The notes under the pieces: generated by a model
What the model was told of the DNA's origin: nothing
Seen by the model: only the letters and a program-made list of their open reading frames with translations
Database searches by the model: none
Position numbers and translations under genes: made by a program
In this document: positions 44,190 through 53,745 of the stretch, one piece after another
Numbering within the stretch: the first letter of the stretch is position 1
Layout: every line of letters starts with the position of its first letter
Source: Paenibacillus endoradicis
GTDB taxonomy: Bacteria; Bacillota; Bacilli; Paenibacillales; Paenibacillaceae
Reading direction: 5' to 3'
Length of the DNA stretch: 64,000 bases
Assembly: GCF_024721975.1 (NCBI RefSeq)
Contig: NZ_JANQBB010000001.1
Coordinates: 1,116,001 to 1,180,000 of the forward strand

Positions 44190-45746
44190 TTAGAATACTT
44201 TCGTAGTCCAATCTTCACAATTCCAAGTTTCTGTAACAACATCACGATAGAATTCAGGCTCATGCGAGATAAGCAAAATGCTACCTTTGAAAGCTTTAAG
44301 TGCACGTTTTAATTCTTCTTTCGCATCAACGTCCAAGTGATTCGTAGGCTCATCGAGTACTAGCAAGTTTGTCTCATGATTAATAATTTTACATAGACGA
44401 ACTTTAGCTTTCTCTCCCCCACTTAGTACTACGATTTTACTTTCAATATGTTTAGTCGTTAGACCACATTTTGCAAGCGCAGCACGCACTTCAAATTGAG
44501 AATAAGAAGGAAACTCACTCCACACTTCTTCAATACAAGTTTTATTGTTAGCGTCTTTCGCTTCTTGTTCGAAATAGCCGATTTGTAGAAACTCTCCGCG
44601 TTCAACTTCCCCTGATACTGCTGGAATTAAACCTAGAATGCTCTTCAGCAATGTGGATTTACCAATACCATTAGCACCAACTAAAGCAATCTTCTGTCCA
44701 CGTTCCATACGAAGATCAAGCGGACGAGATAATGGCTCACCATAACCGATAACCAATTGTCTAGCTTCAAAGATCAACTTACCAGATGTACGTCCTTCTT
44801 TGAAGTTAAATTGCGGCTTTGGTTTGTCTTTCGCAAGTTCGATAACATCCATCTTATCGAGTTTCTTCTGACGAGACATAGCCATATTTCGAGTAGCAAC
44901 ACTCGCTTTATTACGAGCAACAAAGTCTTTCAACTCAGAAATCTCTTGTTGTTGACGTTTATAAGCAGACTCAAGTTGTTGTTTACGCATTTCATGAACT
45001 TCAAGGAAATGATCATGATCACCTACATAACGGTCCAACTTTTGATTTTCCATATGGTAGATCAAGTTGATTACACTATTAAGGAACGGTAGATCATGCG
45101 AGATCAGAATAAATGCATTTTCATACTCCTGCAAGTAACGACGTAACCACTCGATATGCTGCTCATCCAAGTAGTTCGTAGGCTCATCCAGTAGTAAGAC
45201 ATCTGGTTTCTCAAGTAACAGTTTCGCAAGTAATACTTTCGTACGTTGTCCACCACTAAGATCATCAACGTCTTTATCTAGACCAACATCTGTTAAACCT
45301 AGACCACGAGCGATTTCATCAACTTTAGCATCGATCAGATAGAAATCTTGATTCGTCAATGTATCTTGGATATTACCTACTTCTTCAAGCAGCTTATCTA
45401 GCTCTTCAGGGGTAACATCACCCATCTTCATATACATATCGTTCATTTCCTGCTCCATATCGAGCAAGTACTGGAATGCGCCTTTTAATACATCACGCAT
45501 GGTCGTTCCTTTTGAAAGAACAGCATGTTGATCCAAATAACCAACGCGCATACGTCTTGACCATTCAACTTTACCATCATCAGGCTGAAGTTTCCCTGTA
45601 ATGATATTCATGAATGTAGATTTACCTTCACCATTCGCACCAATTAGACCAATATGTTCACCTTTAAGTAGTCGGAATGAAACATCATTGAAAATAGCAC
45701 GATCACCAAAACCATGACTTAGACGTTCAACGTTTAATATACTCAT
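44190..45746 (-). CDS. ABC-F family ATPase (YbiT/YkpA-like)
   Basis: 518 residues, two ABC domains and no membrane part. Walker A: GANGEGKST and GANGIGKST; signatures LSGGQRTK and LSGGEKAK; Walker B VLLLDEPTNYLD and LLVLDEPTNHLD; linker between the domains (~240-310) with coiled-coil RKQQLESAYKRQQQEISELK. ABC-F proteins act at the ribosomal E/P site in translation quality control or antibiotic protection. The short linker and overall form resemble the housekeeping YbiT/YkpA type rather than resistance-type proteins. It borders the right end of the accessory island. Confidence 0.9.
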   Translation of the reverse strand: MSILNVERLSHGFGDRAIFNDVSFRLLKGEHIGLIGANGEGKSTFMNIITGKLQPDDGKVEWSRRMRVGYLDQHAVLSKGTTMRDVLKGAFQYLLDMEQEMNDMYMKMGDVTPEELDKLLEEVGNIQDTLTNQDFYLIDAKVDEIARGLGLTDVGLDKDVDDLSGGQRTKVLLAKLLLEKPDVLLLDEPTNYLDEQHIEWLRRYLQEYENAFILISHDLPFLNSVINLIYHMENQKLDRYVGDHDHFLEVHEMRKQQLESAYKRQQQEISELKDFVARNKASVATRNMAMSRQKKLDKMDVIELAKDKPKPQFNFKEGRTSGKLIFEARQLVIGYGEPLSRPLDLRMERGQKIALVGANGIGKSTLLKSILGLIPAVSGEVERGEFLQIGYFEQEAKDANNKTCIEEVWSEFPSYSQFEVRAALAKCGLTTKHIESKIVVLSGGEKAKVRLCKIINHETNLLVLDEPTNHLDVDAKEELKRALKAFKGSILLISHEPEFYRDVVTETWNCEDWTTKVF

Positions 45747-45967
45747 TTAGCACCCTATCCTTTGTTCGTATCTCGATATATTATAAGCGTAATCAGTGGT
45801 CAGACTCAACAGTAAATTGAAATTTTTCATAATCAATTCTACAAATCTTTCGCTATTTTTGTCGATAAGTATATGCAATATGCCATCCACAAACCGACAA
45901 ACATTGTTCTTAACCTTTGTTAGTATAGAAACTAATCTGGTTAATTAACTTTTGAGGTGACTATACT

Positions 45968-46255
45968 ATGGAATTAAGTTTGATCATGAATGAACATTTT
46001 CAAAATGAAACAATTTGCTTTGACGGCTTTGCATTCAAGAACTGTGTCTTTACGGATTGTGTAATTTTAATTACTTGTATGGATTTCGAATTCAAAAATT
46101 GTACGTTCTTCGGTTCGACATTGCATATTGAACCATCATTGCCGATATTTGAAATCTCGCATCAACTCTCACAATCTCTCTATGACGATTCAACGCACTG
46201 CTATCGTGATGATTATCAATATCCTCAGACTGCATTGCCATTACCAGCACGTTAA
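45968..46255 (+). CDS. Small pentapeptide-like NC-rich protein (95 aa)
   Basis: Repeats of the form F-x-N-C-x-F (FDGFAFKNCVFTDCVIL; DFEFKNCTFFGSTL) suggest a few coils of a pentapeptide-type beta-helix, ending in a polar tail rich in Tyr, Pro and Asp. GAGGTGA lies eight bases before the ATG. It shares its style with the pentapeptide-like proteins at 49043 and 51436 in this window. Function unknown. Confidence 0.6.
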   Translation: MELSLIMNEHFQNETICFDGFAFKNCVFTDCVILITCMDFEFKNCTFFGSTLHIEPSLPIFEISHQLSQSLYDDSTHCYRDDYQYPQTALPLPAR

Positions 46256-46347
46256 TAAAGCTTAGATTGAATATGGTGTCTTGACAGTTTGCGAAATAAT
46301 AATTGTACTTAGTGTAAATGATTCATCACACCTTCGACTTACAAGAA

Positions 46348-46394
46348 AAGAGCAGTTACGTTGCAATCTACGATTGCGGAACGTAACTGCTCTT
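46348..46394. terminator. Terminator of pyruvate kinase (also usable from the plus side)
   Basis: Perfect 15-base arms AAGAGCAGTTACGTT (46348-46362) and complement (46380-46394); minus strand continues TTCTTGT. Confidence 0.8.
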
Positions 46395-46455
46395 TCTATA
46401 TGTTATTTCAATAAAAGTTCAAAATATTCTACTTGTTAGCACCAAGACAAGGGAA

Positions 46456-47874
46456 CTATTCAACTTGATGAATTTTGATAAGATTGGTAGCACCAGCACG
46501 TCCTGTAGGAATACCAGCAGAGATAACTACGAAGTCTCCTGCTTCAACAAGACTTGTACGAAGACTGTTACGAATTGCTGAATTGAACATATCGTCTGTT
46601 GTTGTTACATATTCACCTTTTACTGGTACAACACCACGAACAAGTGTTAGTTTTCTTAAAGTCTTCTCATTAGGTGTAATCGCAATGATCGGAGCTTTTG
46701 GACGGTATTTAGATACCATACGAGCTGTAAAACCACTTTCAGTCGGTGTAAGGATTGCTTTTGCATTAATTTGCAATGAGCTGTTAACAACGGCTTGAGA
46801 GATTACTTCTGTTACTGAAGTTGATTCAACGTTCATTTTCTTCGCGTAATCATCATTGTAATCAACAGTAGACTCAGCACGTTCAGCGATCATCGTCATC
46901 ATTTTCACTGATTCAAGTGGATACTTACCTGCAGCAGACTCACCAGATAACATAATAGCATCTGCGCCTTGAAGCACTGCGTTAGCAACGTCACTAACCT
47001 CTGCACGAGTCGGACGAGGATTCACTTGCATAGAGTCCAACATTTGCGTTGCAACAATAACTGGCTTACCAGCTTTATTACATTTATCAATCATCTGCTT
47101 TTGAATCATTGGAACATCTTCAGCAGGAATTTCAACACCAAGGTCACCACGAGCAACCATAATACCATCAGAGACTTCGATAATCGAATCAAGATTATCT
47201 ACACCCTCTTGATTTTCGATTTTCGAAATGATTTGAATATGTGCTGCATTATTATCTTCAAGAATTTGACGAACTTCTAATACATCTTCAGCTTTACGAA
47301 CGAATGACATCGCGATCATATCGATACCTTCTTTAATACCGAAGTCGATGTGCATTACATCTCTTTCTGTAACGCCCGGTAAAGTCGTGCTAATACCTGG
47401 AAGGTTTACACCTTTACGAGGTTTAAGTGTTCCGCCGTTCATTATTTCACAATGCATATTTGAACCTTCAACGTCTTTCACATGCAGCTCAATCAGACCA
47501 TCATCAATAAGAATAACATCACCAGGATTGATAACACTTGTCATATCTGGATAGTTCACACTAACGCGAGAACCGTTACCAGCAACTTGCTCAGTAGTTA
47601 ATGTGAAGATTTCACCTGCAACTAACTCGTAGCTAGATTCTTCAAGTGTACCGATACGAATTTCAGGACCTTTAATATCCATCATCGTTGCAATGATTTT
47701 ACCAGCAGCGTTCGCTGATTCACGAACTAATTGAATGCGTGCGCTATGGTCAGCAAGTTCTCCATGTGCCATGTTTAGACGAGCAACATTCATACCTGCA
47801 ATCATCATTTCCTTAAGGATTGAAATAGAATTACTTGATGGACCCATTGTACATACGATTTTTGTGTGGCTCAT
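46456..47874 (-). CDS. pyk: Pyruvate kinase, short form
   Basis: 472 residues, converting phosphoenolpyruvate and ADP to pyruvate and ATP. Motifs: MNVARLNMAHG (substrate/ADP region, Ala where Ser is usual), MDIKGPEIR, ISKIENQEGVDN (catalytic Lys), MVARGDLGVEIP, and TQMLDSMQVNPRPTRAEVSD. It ends after the C-domain (GRAGATNLIKIHQVE) and lacks the extra PEP-utilising-enzyme domain of the ~585-residue Bacillus enzyme. It also stands alone, not beside pfkA, so it is probably a second isozyme. AAGGAGA precedes the ATG. Confidence 0.93.
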   Translation of the reverse strand: MSHTKIVCTMGPSSNSISILKEMMIAGMNVARLNMAHGELADHSARIQLVRESANAAGKIIATMMDIKGPEIRIGTLEESSYELVAGEIFTLTTEQVAGNGSRVSVNYPDMTSVINPGDVILIDDGLIELHVKDVEGSNMHCEIMNGGTLKPRKGVNLPGISTTLPGVTERDVMHIDFGIKEGIDMIAMSFVRKAEDVLEVRQILEDNNAAHIQIISKIENQEGVDNLDSIIEVSDGIMVARGDLGVEIPAEDVPMIQKQMIDKCNKAGKPVIVATQMLDSMQVNPRPTRAEVSDVANAVLQGADAIMLSGESAAGKYPLESVKMMTMIAERAESTVDYNDDYAKKMNVESTSVTEVISQAVVNSSLQINAKAILTPTESGFTARMVSKYRPKAPIIAITPNEKTLRKLTLVRGVVPVKGEYVTTTDDMFNSAIRNSLRTSLVEAGDFVVISAGIPTGRAGATNLIKIHQVE

Positions 47875-47975
47875 ATAAGTCTCCTTCTGATATCTGTTAT
47901 TTCTAGTGTCAAAATGCTTAATTCAGTTAACCAATGAACTTATTGTATTCCTTTTTCAGCACCTAGTACATGAAA

Positions 47976-47998
47976 TATAGTATAATGGGTGTACTATA
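47976..47998 (+). promoter_or_regulatory. Inverted repeat over the promoter of the AraC gene
   Basis: TATAGTA (47976-47982) and TACTATA (47992-47998) flank TATAAT (47981-47986), 19 bases before the start codon: a possible autoregulatory site. Confidence 0.4.
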
Positions 47999-48016
47999 GT
48001 ATACCGAGGTGCGATA

Positions 48017-48805
48017 ATGATCGAGGGATTGACAATAAAGCATGATCAAGGAATGAATTGGCAGGAAATGATAAGCCATAAATCCAAAGAATACCATTTA
48101 TATATAATAACTTATGGTACTTGCACTTTCACATGCACCGATGTATCTCTATTAGCCAGTAAAGGTGATTTCATTCTTACTCCACAGCAAGCCACCATTG
48201 TAGAGGAAACACCTCATCGAACGATTCATCAGAAATTCAGCTTTCACTTTGTAGCCACGGACGAGCTATATCAAATGCTGCCTATGTTACATAATAAATC
48301 AATGACTCATTCTTCTTCCGGTTTGTTTGATAGAACAATGGAAACATTTCGGCCAATCTGGAATGAATACGGTGAAGATCAAGCATATACAAGTTTGCGT
48401 GCGAGCTCATTTCTGCTGGATACATTGGCGCTTTGGCAAAGAGAGTTAGATCGTGGTGAGCTGGCTCCCGCTTCAATTATGCATATAGATCGAATGAAAT
48501 CTTATATTCAAAGTCACTATCGCGAACATATTACAAAAGAACATCTTGGTGACTATATCCGTCGCAGTCCTAATTATGTAGCCAATTTATTTAAGAAAGG
48601 TACAGGACAAACGATTAGTGAGTATATTCATTCGATTCGCATGAAAACAGCTATTTATATGCTTTCCCAATCTGTATTAACTATTACAGAAATTTCGGAT
48701 TATCTGGGATATTCAGATGTCAGTTACTTTCAACGAATTTTCAAACGAACATATGGCAAACCAGCTAGTAAATATTTAGATGACCGTAGAAGCAACGATG
48801 GCTAA
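48017..48805 (+). CDS. AraC-family transcriptional regulator
   Basis: 262 residues: N-terminal cupin-like sensor (IITYGTCTFTCTDVSLLASK, GDFILTPQQATIVEE) and C-terminal HTH pair (ITKEHLGDYIRRSPNYVANL-FKKGTGQTISEYIHSIR; LTITEISDYLGYSDVSYFQR then IFKRTYGKPASKY). GAGGTG precedes the ATG. Divergent from pyk (142 bases apart) with no transporter or sugar enzyme next to it, so targets are unknown; carbohydrate-responsive control is typical for this Paenibacillus type. Confidence 0.85.
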   Translation: MIEGLTIKHDQGMNWQEMISHKSKEYHLYIITYGTCTFTCTDVSLLASKGDFILTPQQATIVEETPHRTIHQKFSFHFVATDELYQMLPMLHNKSMTHSSSGLFDRTMETFRPIWNEYGEDQAYTSLRASSFLLDTLALWQRELDRGELAPASIMHIDRMKSYIQSHYREHITKEHLGDYIRRSPNYVANLFKKGTGQTISEYIHSIRMKTAIYMLSQSVLTITEISDYLGYSDVSYFQRIFKRTYGKPASKYLDDRRSNDG

Positions 48806-49042
48806 ATTGTAACATGCAACGGTATTTAATAAACTCGCATTATATTTTAATACTCTCGACAAACAATCCAGGGATCACCTTAAGCATAAATATAGATCTA
48901 GTATATCTTACTAATTCTTCTTATTCTTGTTAGCAACTGCACACACTTTTGAGTATTTTACAAGCTTGTTTATTAGTTAGACAATCTTTATAGTTGATTA
49001 CACATTGACTAGGTAATCTATTATAAATTTATGGAGGTATAC

Positions 49043-49684
49043 ATGAGTAACAAGATTGAATTACCCAAAATTCCTGTGGAATTGCCCCCACTCACAGGGG
49101 AGTTATATTCCTTGAAAACAAAGGATGAATTCAGCAATGGTAAGATAAATGACATTACAATTGATGATCAGCATGCTAATAAAGTTTCTTTCGATAAAGT
49201 AGTCTTCACCAATGTTACGATTATGGAGTCCACGTTACAGGAACTAGAGCTTACCGATGTTATCTTTGAAAAATGTGATTTGTCTAACGTTGACCTAGCT
49301 GGATCTTTTCTTCATCGGGTCCAATTCAATAATTGCAAATTGATCGGAACGGATTTCACGAAAAGCAGATTTCAAAACGTCTCATTTCAAAATTGTGTTG
49401 GAGATTACTCCGTCTACCGCTTCTCAACATTTAAGTTAGTAGATTTTGAGAACTGTTCGCTCATTAGCTCTGACTTTTACCACTCTACTCTTCAAAAACT
49501 ATCTTTATCACATTGCAATATTGATCAAGCACTTCTGTCAGGAACTAAGCTTAATGGCATTGATCTAAGTGATTGTGAATTTGATGCGTTACAAGTGGAT
49601 ATTGAAGATCTAGCTGGCTGCACTATTGCTCCACAACAAGCAACTTCGTTTGTCGGACTAATAGGACTAATATTGAAATCGTAA
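49043..49684 (+). CDS. Pentapeptide-repeat-like protein (213 aa)
   Basis: From ~residue 45 the protein follows a five-residue periodicity with central Leu/Phe and Asn/Cys corners (DVIFEKCDLSNVDLAGSFLH; NNCKLIGTDFTKSRFQNVSF; FENCSLISSDFYHSTLQ; LSGTKLNGIDLSDCEFD), a right-handed quadrilateral beta-helix. GGAGG directly before the ATG at 49043 supports this start over 49031. No partner genes. Such proteins can mimic DNA or bind gyrase, but most are unassigned; no claim is made here. Confidence 0.75.
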   Translation: MSNKIELPKIPVELPPLTGELYSLKTKDEFSNGKINDITIDDQHANKVSFDKVVFTNVTIMESTLQELELTDVIFEKCDLSNVDLAGSFLHRVQFNNCKLIGTDFTKSRFQNVSFQNCVGDYSVYRFSTFKLVDFENCSLISSDFYHSTLQKLSLSHCNIDQALLSGTKLNGIDLSDCEFDALQVDIEDLAGCTIAPQQATSFVGLIGLILKS

Positions 49685-49694
49685 ATATACCGAA

Positions 49695-49729
49695 AAACAG
49701 CTCGTCCCTCAGTTGAGGGCGAGCTGTTT
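49695..49729. terminator. Bidirectional terminator
   Basis: AAACAGCTCGTCCCTC (49695-49710) and GAGGGCGAGCTGTTT (49715-49729), one bulge, between convergent genes. Confidence 0.85.
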
Positions 49730-49754
49730 CTGTTATACTACCTTCTCTTAATAA

Positions 49755-51263
49755 TTACATCTCAATGTACACATTATTTTCTGCTTGTACCCATTTCACC
49801 TTCGCACCTAGAGCCTCACTTAAAAATCGAAGTGGGATAAGCGTGAAGTCACGGTAGATGACAGGTGCTTGATTCAATGTGTAAGACTCGCCATTTATTG
49901 TTGCTTTGGATTGATTAACTTTCATAACTATTTGTTGCTCGCCATATTGAATGTTCACCCCGCCATCTTGCCATATAACCTTTCCTCCAAGTGCTTCTAC
50001 AACCCCTCTAAGAGGCACCATAATCGTGTTATCGATGTTTTGTGGTGAAACATCATAACTTTGCTTAACATCATTAAGATAAACACCTACAGCTGGGTTG
50101 GCGATATTTATTCTGGAAATAACATTTTTACTATCGATTCGATATACAATACCTGAGCCAGCATATAAAAACTGATCATTTTTGTTCGCTTGAGTTAATT
50201 TCATTGAATGAAGAAGCGATAAATCGGATGCCCTATAGATTTCTATTTTTTTGTCATTCTGTAACATGACCGTTTGATCATCTGCGGTTTGGAAATAATG
50301 ATCACCCATCGTTAACTGTTGGGTTTTTCCTTTGGAATCAATTAGGAAAAACTTATTACCTACTGTTCCCCCAAAATAGTTTTTAAATGTACCTTCCCCT
50401 GGATGATGATCATCGTAGAGAGTGTCTCGACCAGCTTTTCCAGAAAGCTCCTTACTCCATACTTTCTTTCCAGTAGAATCTTTTGCAAAGTATGTTGTCT
50501 TATCTGTTGCACTATTGTATTTATAATAAATAACAAGACCATCAGTCGTAATTCCCGAGTAGTAACCATCGCTAAAATTAAAATCTTGTGTGAATTTCAA
50601 TTTCATGGAATCATCGTAATATGAAAGTCGAGATTTTTGTTTCCCTATTACATTAATCGTTGTAAAGTACCCATTTTGATAGCCATCAACATAGCTCTTC
50701 CATTCTTTCTTCTCTTTCAATTGACCTTTCACATCATAAGTATACGTTACAAATCTTTCTGATGCTGTTTCCAAATAAGTCATGATCGAGCCATTATCTA
50801 AAATTAATACGCCAGCAATCGATCTAATCTTTTCTTTATAAGATTTTTCCCACAGTTTTGTACCTGCATCATTATAGGCAGTAAGTTTGTATGCATATAC
50901 ACCTGAGCTACCTTTAGTTGCCGTCAAAGCATAAACATTGCCTTTATTATCAACTTGAGCTAATGTTCCGAAAAAAGAATACAATACATTCGAATTTTTC
51001 AAGTAATCAATGCTAGATTTATGTTTACCAGTATTCGTGTTCACAATATGTATTTTGTCATTAGAAAAATAATATAAATTACCGTTACGAATAACTGAGG
51101 TGTACTGACTTATATAGGCATACTGGTCTTCATTGTTAGGGGCGGTATAGCTCCAATCCGCCTCTGGTACATTTGTCCATGACCGTGCCAATACTTGTGT
51201 CGGTAATAATAATAAAACAACAATCATTGTACTAAGGAATAACTTTTTAACATTCATGTTCAC
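49755..51263 (-). CDS. Secreted protein with PQQ-like repeats and copper-amine-oxidase-N domain
   Basis: 502 residues. Signal peptide MNMNVKKLFLSTMIVVLLLL ending near LARS. The middle (~40-380) has repeating beta-blade segments (GNLYYFSNDKIHIVNTNTG; DNKGNVYALTATKGSSGVYA; NKFFLIDSKGKTQQL), propeller/PQQ-like. The last ~115 residues are the stalk domain common in Paenibacillus surface proteins (IMVPLRGVVEALGGKVIWQD; YRDFTLIPLRFLSEALGAKV). GTG start with GGGAGG five bases upstream. Extracellular; no catalytic residues recognised. Confidence 0.82.
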   Translation of the reverse strand: MNMNVKKLFLSTMIVVLLLLPTQVLARSWTNVPEADWSYTAPNNEDQYAYISQYTSVIRNGNLYYFSNDKIHIVNTNTGKHKSSIDYLKNSNVLYSFFGTLAQVDNKGNVYALTATKGSSGVYAYKLTAYNDAGTKLWEKSYKEKIRSIAGVLILDNGSIMTYLETASERFVTYTYDVKGQLKEKKEWKSYVDGYQNGYFTTINVIGKQKSRLSYYDDSMKLKFTQDFNFSDGYYSGITTDGLVIYYKYNSATDKTTYFAKDSTGKKVWSKELSGKAGRDTLYDDHHPGEGTFKNYFGGTVGNKFFLIDSKGKTQQLTMGDHYFQTADDQTVMLQNDKKIEIYRASDLSLLHSMKLTQANKNDQFLYAGSGIVYRIDSKNVISRINIANPAVGVYLNDVKQSYDVSPQNIDNTIMVPLRGVVEALGGKVIWQDGGVNIQYGEQQIVMKVNQSKATINGESYTLNQAPVIYRDFTLIPLRFLSEALGAKVKWVQAENNVYIEM

Positions 51264-51435
51264 AAAATCCTCCCAAGATGTAAAATTAATATAATTTCTA
51301 TATTAATATATAGTACAACAAAAACTGGGACAATTGTCATAACTTTTTTCGCTGAGATTCATTATAAATTTTACTTGAAAATTAAGAATTTTACCGATAT
51401 AGTACTTATCACATCATCTAATTTGGGGGTTCATT

Positions 51436-52041
51436 ATGTTTGAATATATTGATCAACACTATACAGAAGTAAATTTTAATCATAAGGAGTTAAATGAAGG
51501 GGATTTAATTCGATGCACGTTCGAACGTTGTACATTTGTAGATACTTCGTTAGAAGAAATTAATACGAGTAATTGCCGCTTTATTGAATGTAGCTTTAAT
51601 GGTGCTTCATTAAATAGTTCGATACATACGGAGTCAGCATTTGAGAACTGTATTTTTGACGAAGCCAATCTGTTCGTCTCTAAGTTCAATAATTGTAAAA
51701 TGACCGGATCAAGCTTTATTAAAGCTCGTATGGAAGGAATTTCGATTATAAACGGAGATTGGTCCTACACGAATTTGAGACAAGCTCGTTTTGAGAAACA
51801 AGATTTGCGCGGCGTTCGTTTTTATGAGGCTGATCTTACTGAAGCCAATCTACAAAAAGCAGACTTACGAAATAGCGATTTGACGAGAACTGCTCTGACA
51901 AATGCCAAATTACTAGGAGCGGATTTGCGTGGTGCAAATATGGAAGGCATTAATTTCATGTCAATTAACGTTAAAGGCGTTCGCTTAGATAGAGAACAAG
52001 CTGTATATCTTGCTCTTTCTTATGGTGCAAAGATAGATTAG
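51436..52041 (+). CDS. Pentapeptide-repeat protein (201 aa)
   Basis: Clear pentapeptide repeats, first NC-rich (CTFERCTFVDTSLEEINTSN; CRFIECSFNGASL), then canonical A(D/N)Lxx (EADLTEANLQKADLRNSDLT; AKLLGADLRGANMEGINF) to ~residue 180, and a short cap REQAVYLALSYGAKID. GGGGGT lies seven bases before the ATG. It is the best-preserved of three pentapeptide-like genes in 6 kb. The Qnr/MfpA-type gyrase-protection role cannot be claimed from sequence. Confidence 0.85.
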   Translation: MFEYIDQHYTEVNFNHKELNEGDLIRCTFERCTFVDTSLEEINTSNCRFIECSFNGASLNSSIHTESAFENCIFDEANLFVSKFNNCKMTGSSFIKARMEGISIINGDWSYTNLRQARFEKQDLRGVRFYEADLTEANLQKADLRNSDLTRTALTNAKLLGADLRGANMEGINFMSINVKGVRLDREQAVYLALSYGAKID

Positions 52042-52064
52042 GGTAAGCGAATTCGATTGGAAAT

Positions 52065-52097
52065 AGAGCAACTCTCTTCAGATTAGAGAGTTACTCT
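52065..52097. terminator. Bidirectional terminator
   Basis: AGAGCAACTCTCT (52065-52077) and AGAGAGTTACTCT (52085-52097), one mismatch. Confidence 0.7.
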
Positions 52098-52100
52098 ACC

Positions 52101-52910
52101 TCATATCATCTTATTTCTACTGTCCATTGTTCTGTTGCCATCTGTTTGGCAAGATTCTAACAACCAAGCATGCACATGAAGTTTTTTGGCAAAATGGAGA
52201 TGAGGTTTCCTTTGTGATAATTCAATTCCATACGAAGAAAGCAATGAGTTAATTTCAATTTCTGCTTCTGCACGCTGTAGTGGCCATCGACAATGATCGA
52301 TTTCGCCACGGTAGACTCTCCCTGTAGTATCCACACTGTATAGACAATATCTCTCCGTCAACCAATACTCCAAAGATTCAGGTTCACTTATCGTTACCTC
52401 GTCAATTGGACGATATGACGCTTGGAATTGTTCGCTATTCGCTCTCGAGTCTCTTCGCGTACTGTAATAACTCACATTATGATTTTCATCTGAATTATAT
52501 TCAATAGATGCTCGAAGGTAAGGAAGTTTAAAGCCAATCCTCGCCAATTCCACAACGATAGATTGATCTGCATCTAGGCTAAAGAAATATACTCCCGGTT
52601 TCCCGTTCAATGTGACGTAGGTTCTTACATTAATTTGAGGGAATTGAGACAAATATGGAACCGCAGGTATAAATCTTGGTCTCACCCCACTCATCAAGCA
52701 AGGTACAACGCTTATCCATGCTTGTCCATCATACGAATCGAGAGGTAAGCAGCTTGGAACTATTTCTTGAAGTTTTTCAATTGGGATCGGCCAGTGGGCA
52801 AATAATACGTCGTTCCATATTTGATGCATGACCCAAGGTCTTTTTGATATAGGGTACGGACGCTGTATGTCTATTAGTGAGCCAATATTGTCTTGTTTGT
52901 ACATTGGCAT
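52101..52910 (-). CDS. YqjF/DUF2071-family protein
   Basis: 269 residues. Typical blocks: PWVMHQIWNDVLFAHWPIP near the N terminus, LDSYDGQAWISVVPCLMSGV, NVRTYVTLNGKPGVYFFSLD, LPYLRASI and EYWLTERYCLYSVDTTGRVYR. The family (B. subtilis YqjF) folds like acetoacetate decarboxylase; its reaction is not known. Weak ribosome site (GCGGG) before the ATG. Monocistronic. Confidence 0.85.
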   Translation of the reverse strand: MPMYKQDNIGSLIDIQRPYPISKRPWVMHQIWNDVLFAHWPIPIEKLQEIVPSCLPLDSYDGQAWISVVPCLMSGVRPRFIPAVPYLSQFPQINVRTYVTLNGKPGVYFFSLDADQSIVVELARIGFKLPYLRASIEYNSDENHNVSYYSTRRDSRANSEQFQASYRPIDEVTISEPESLEYWLTERYCLYSVDTTGRVYRGEIDHCRWPLQRAEAEIEINSLLSSYGIELSQRKPHLHFAKKLHVHAWLLESCQTDGNRTMDSRNKMI

Positions 52911-53257
52911 TGTTCATTACCCGCTTTCTAAAGTAGTTTCCTCCATAACTTCTGTATTAATTTCCTTCTATACAATTACTATTTCCTTATAAGAAGATAC
53001 TTATCGATCGCATGATAATATTATTGCTTATACTTATTTATTACGTATGATCTCGACGATACTTAGATTTCTTGAGTCCTATGCAAATATGATTTTTGGA
53101 TGGTCGCTATCACTGTATTCACATATTAATGGTGTATCTTTCAAGCATTTGTAACATTACCTGACTATGTCTCGATATGTAGATATTAAGGAATATAAAA
53201 ATACAATATTTAATTAGAAAAAGAAACGTTTCTATTACGTAAAGGGAGAGTGTAGTA
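52911..53257. other. 347-base AT-rich gap with no visible gene
   Basis: Divergent promoter region between the DUF2071 gene and the lipoprotein gene; no convincing small frame and no strong hairpin. Confidence 0.4.
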
Positions 53258-53662
53258 ATGAGGGGAATCATTTCTCTGTTTATTGCAATAATTATGCTCA
53301 CAGGATGTAACCAATCAAAAGCAATGAATGCACAACAATCACAGAATGAGACAACTATTGGTAATCCTACCGCAAAAGAAGTACTCGCTCAAAATCCGAG
53401 TGTAGATGTTTTTCAATACAAAGATATTGTTTACATGAATGCTAGTGACATCGAATGGGTACAACAAGCAGAACTAACAATTGGTGAACGTGTTGGAACC
53501 ATAACTAAGCAATATAAAGAAGATCTTACTTTCGAACAAGGAATGGCAACTAAACTTCCTGTTGAAACAGAAATTTATGAACCCCTGGAAGCAAAAGGAT
53601 CAATATTAATTGTTAAATTAAAAGATGACGAAGTTAGATATCTTGGTTTATTCGAAGGTTGA
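53258..53662 (+). CDS. Small predicted lipoprotein (134 aa)
   Basis: Lipoprotein signal ISLFIAIIMLTGC with lipobox L-T-G-C (Cys17), then a polar linker and a compact domain (VDVFQYKDIVYMNASDIEWV; IGERVGTITKQYKED; LPVETEIYEPLEAKGSILIV). The final 80 residues follow a pattern seen in small Bacillota lipoproteins of unknown function. GGGAGAG precedes the ATG. Anchored on the outer face of the cytoplasmic membrane. Confidence 0.75.
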   Translation: MRGIISLFIAIIMLTGCNQSKAMNAQQSQNETTIGNPTAKEVLAQNPSVDVFQYKDIVYMNASDIEWVQQAELTIGERVGTITKQYKEDLTFEQGMATKLPVETEIYEPLEAKGSILIVKLKDDEVRYLGLFEG

Positions 53663-53684
53663 ATATTAGTATCTAAATAAAAAA

Positions 53685-53725
53685 CGAGGAAGTATTCCTG
53701 AATCATCTCCAAGAATATTTCCTCG
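53685..53725. terminator. Bidirectional terminator
   Basis: CGAGGAAGTATTC (53685-53697) and GAATATTTCCTCG (53713-53725), one mismatch, between convergent genes; minus strand continues TTTTTTATTT. Confidence 0.8.
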
Positions 53726-53745
53726 ATATCATCTTTATTAACTTC

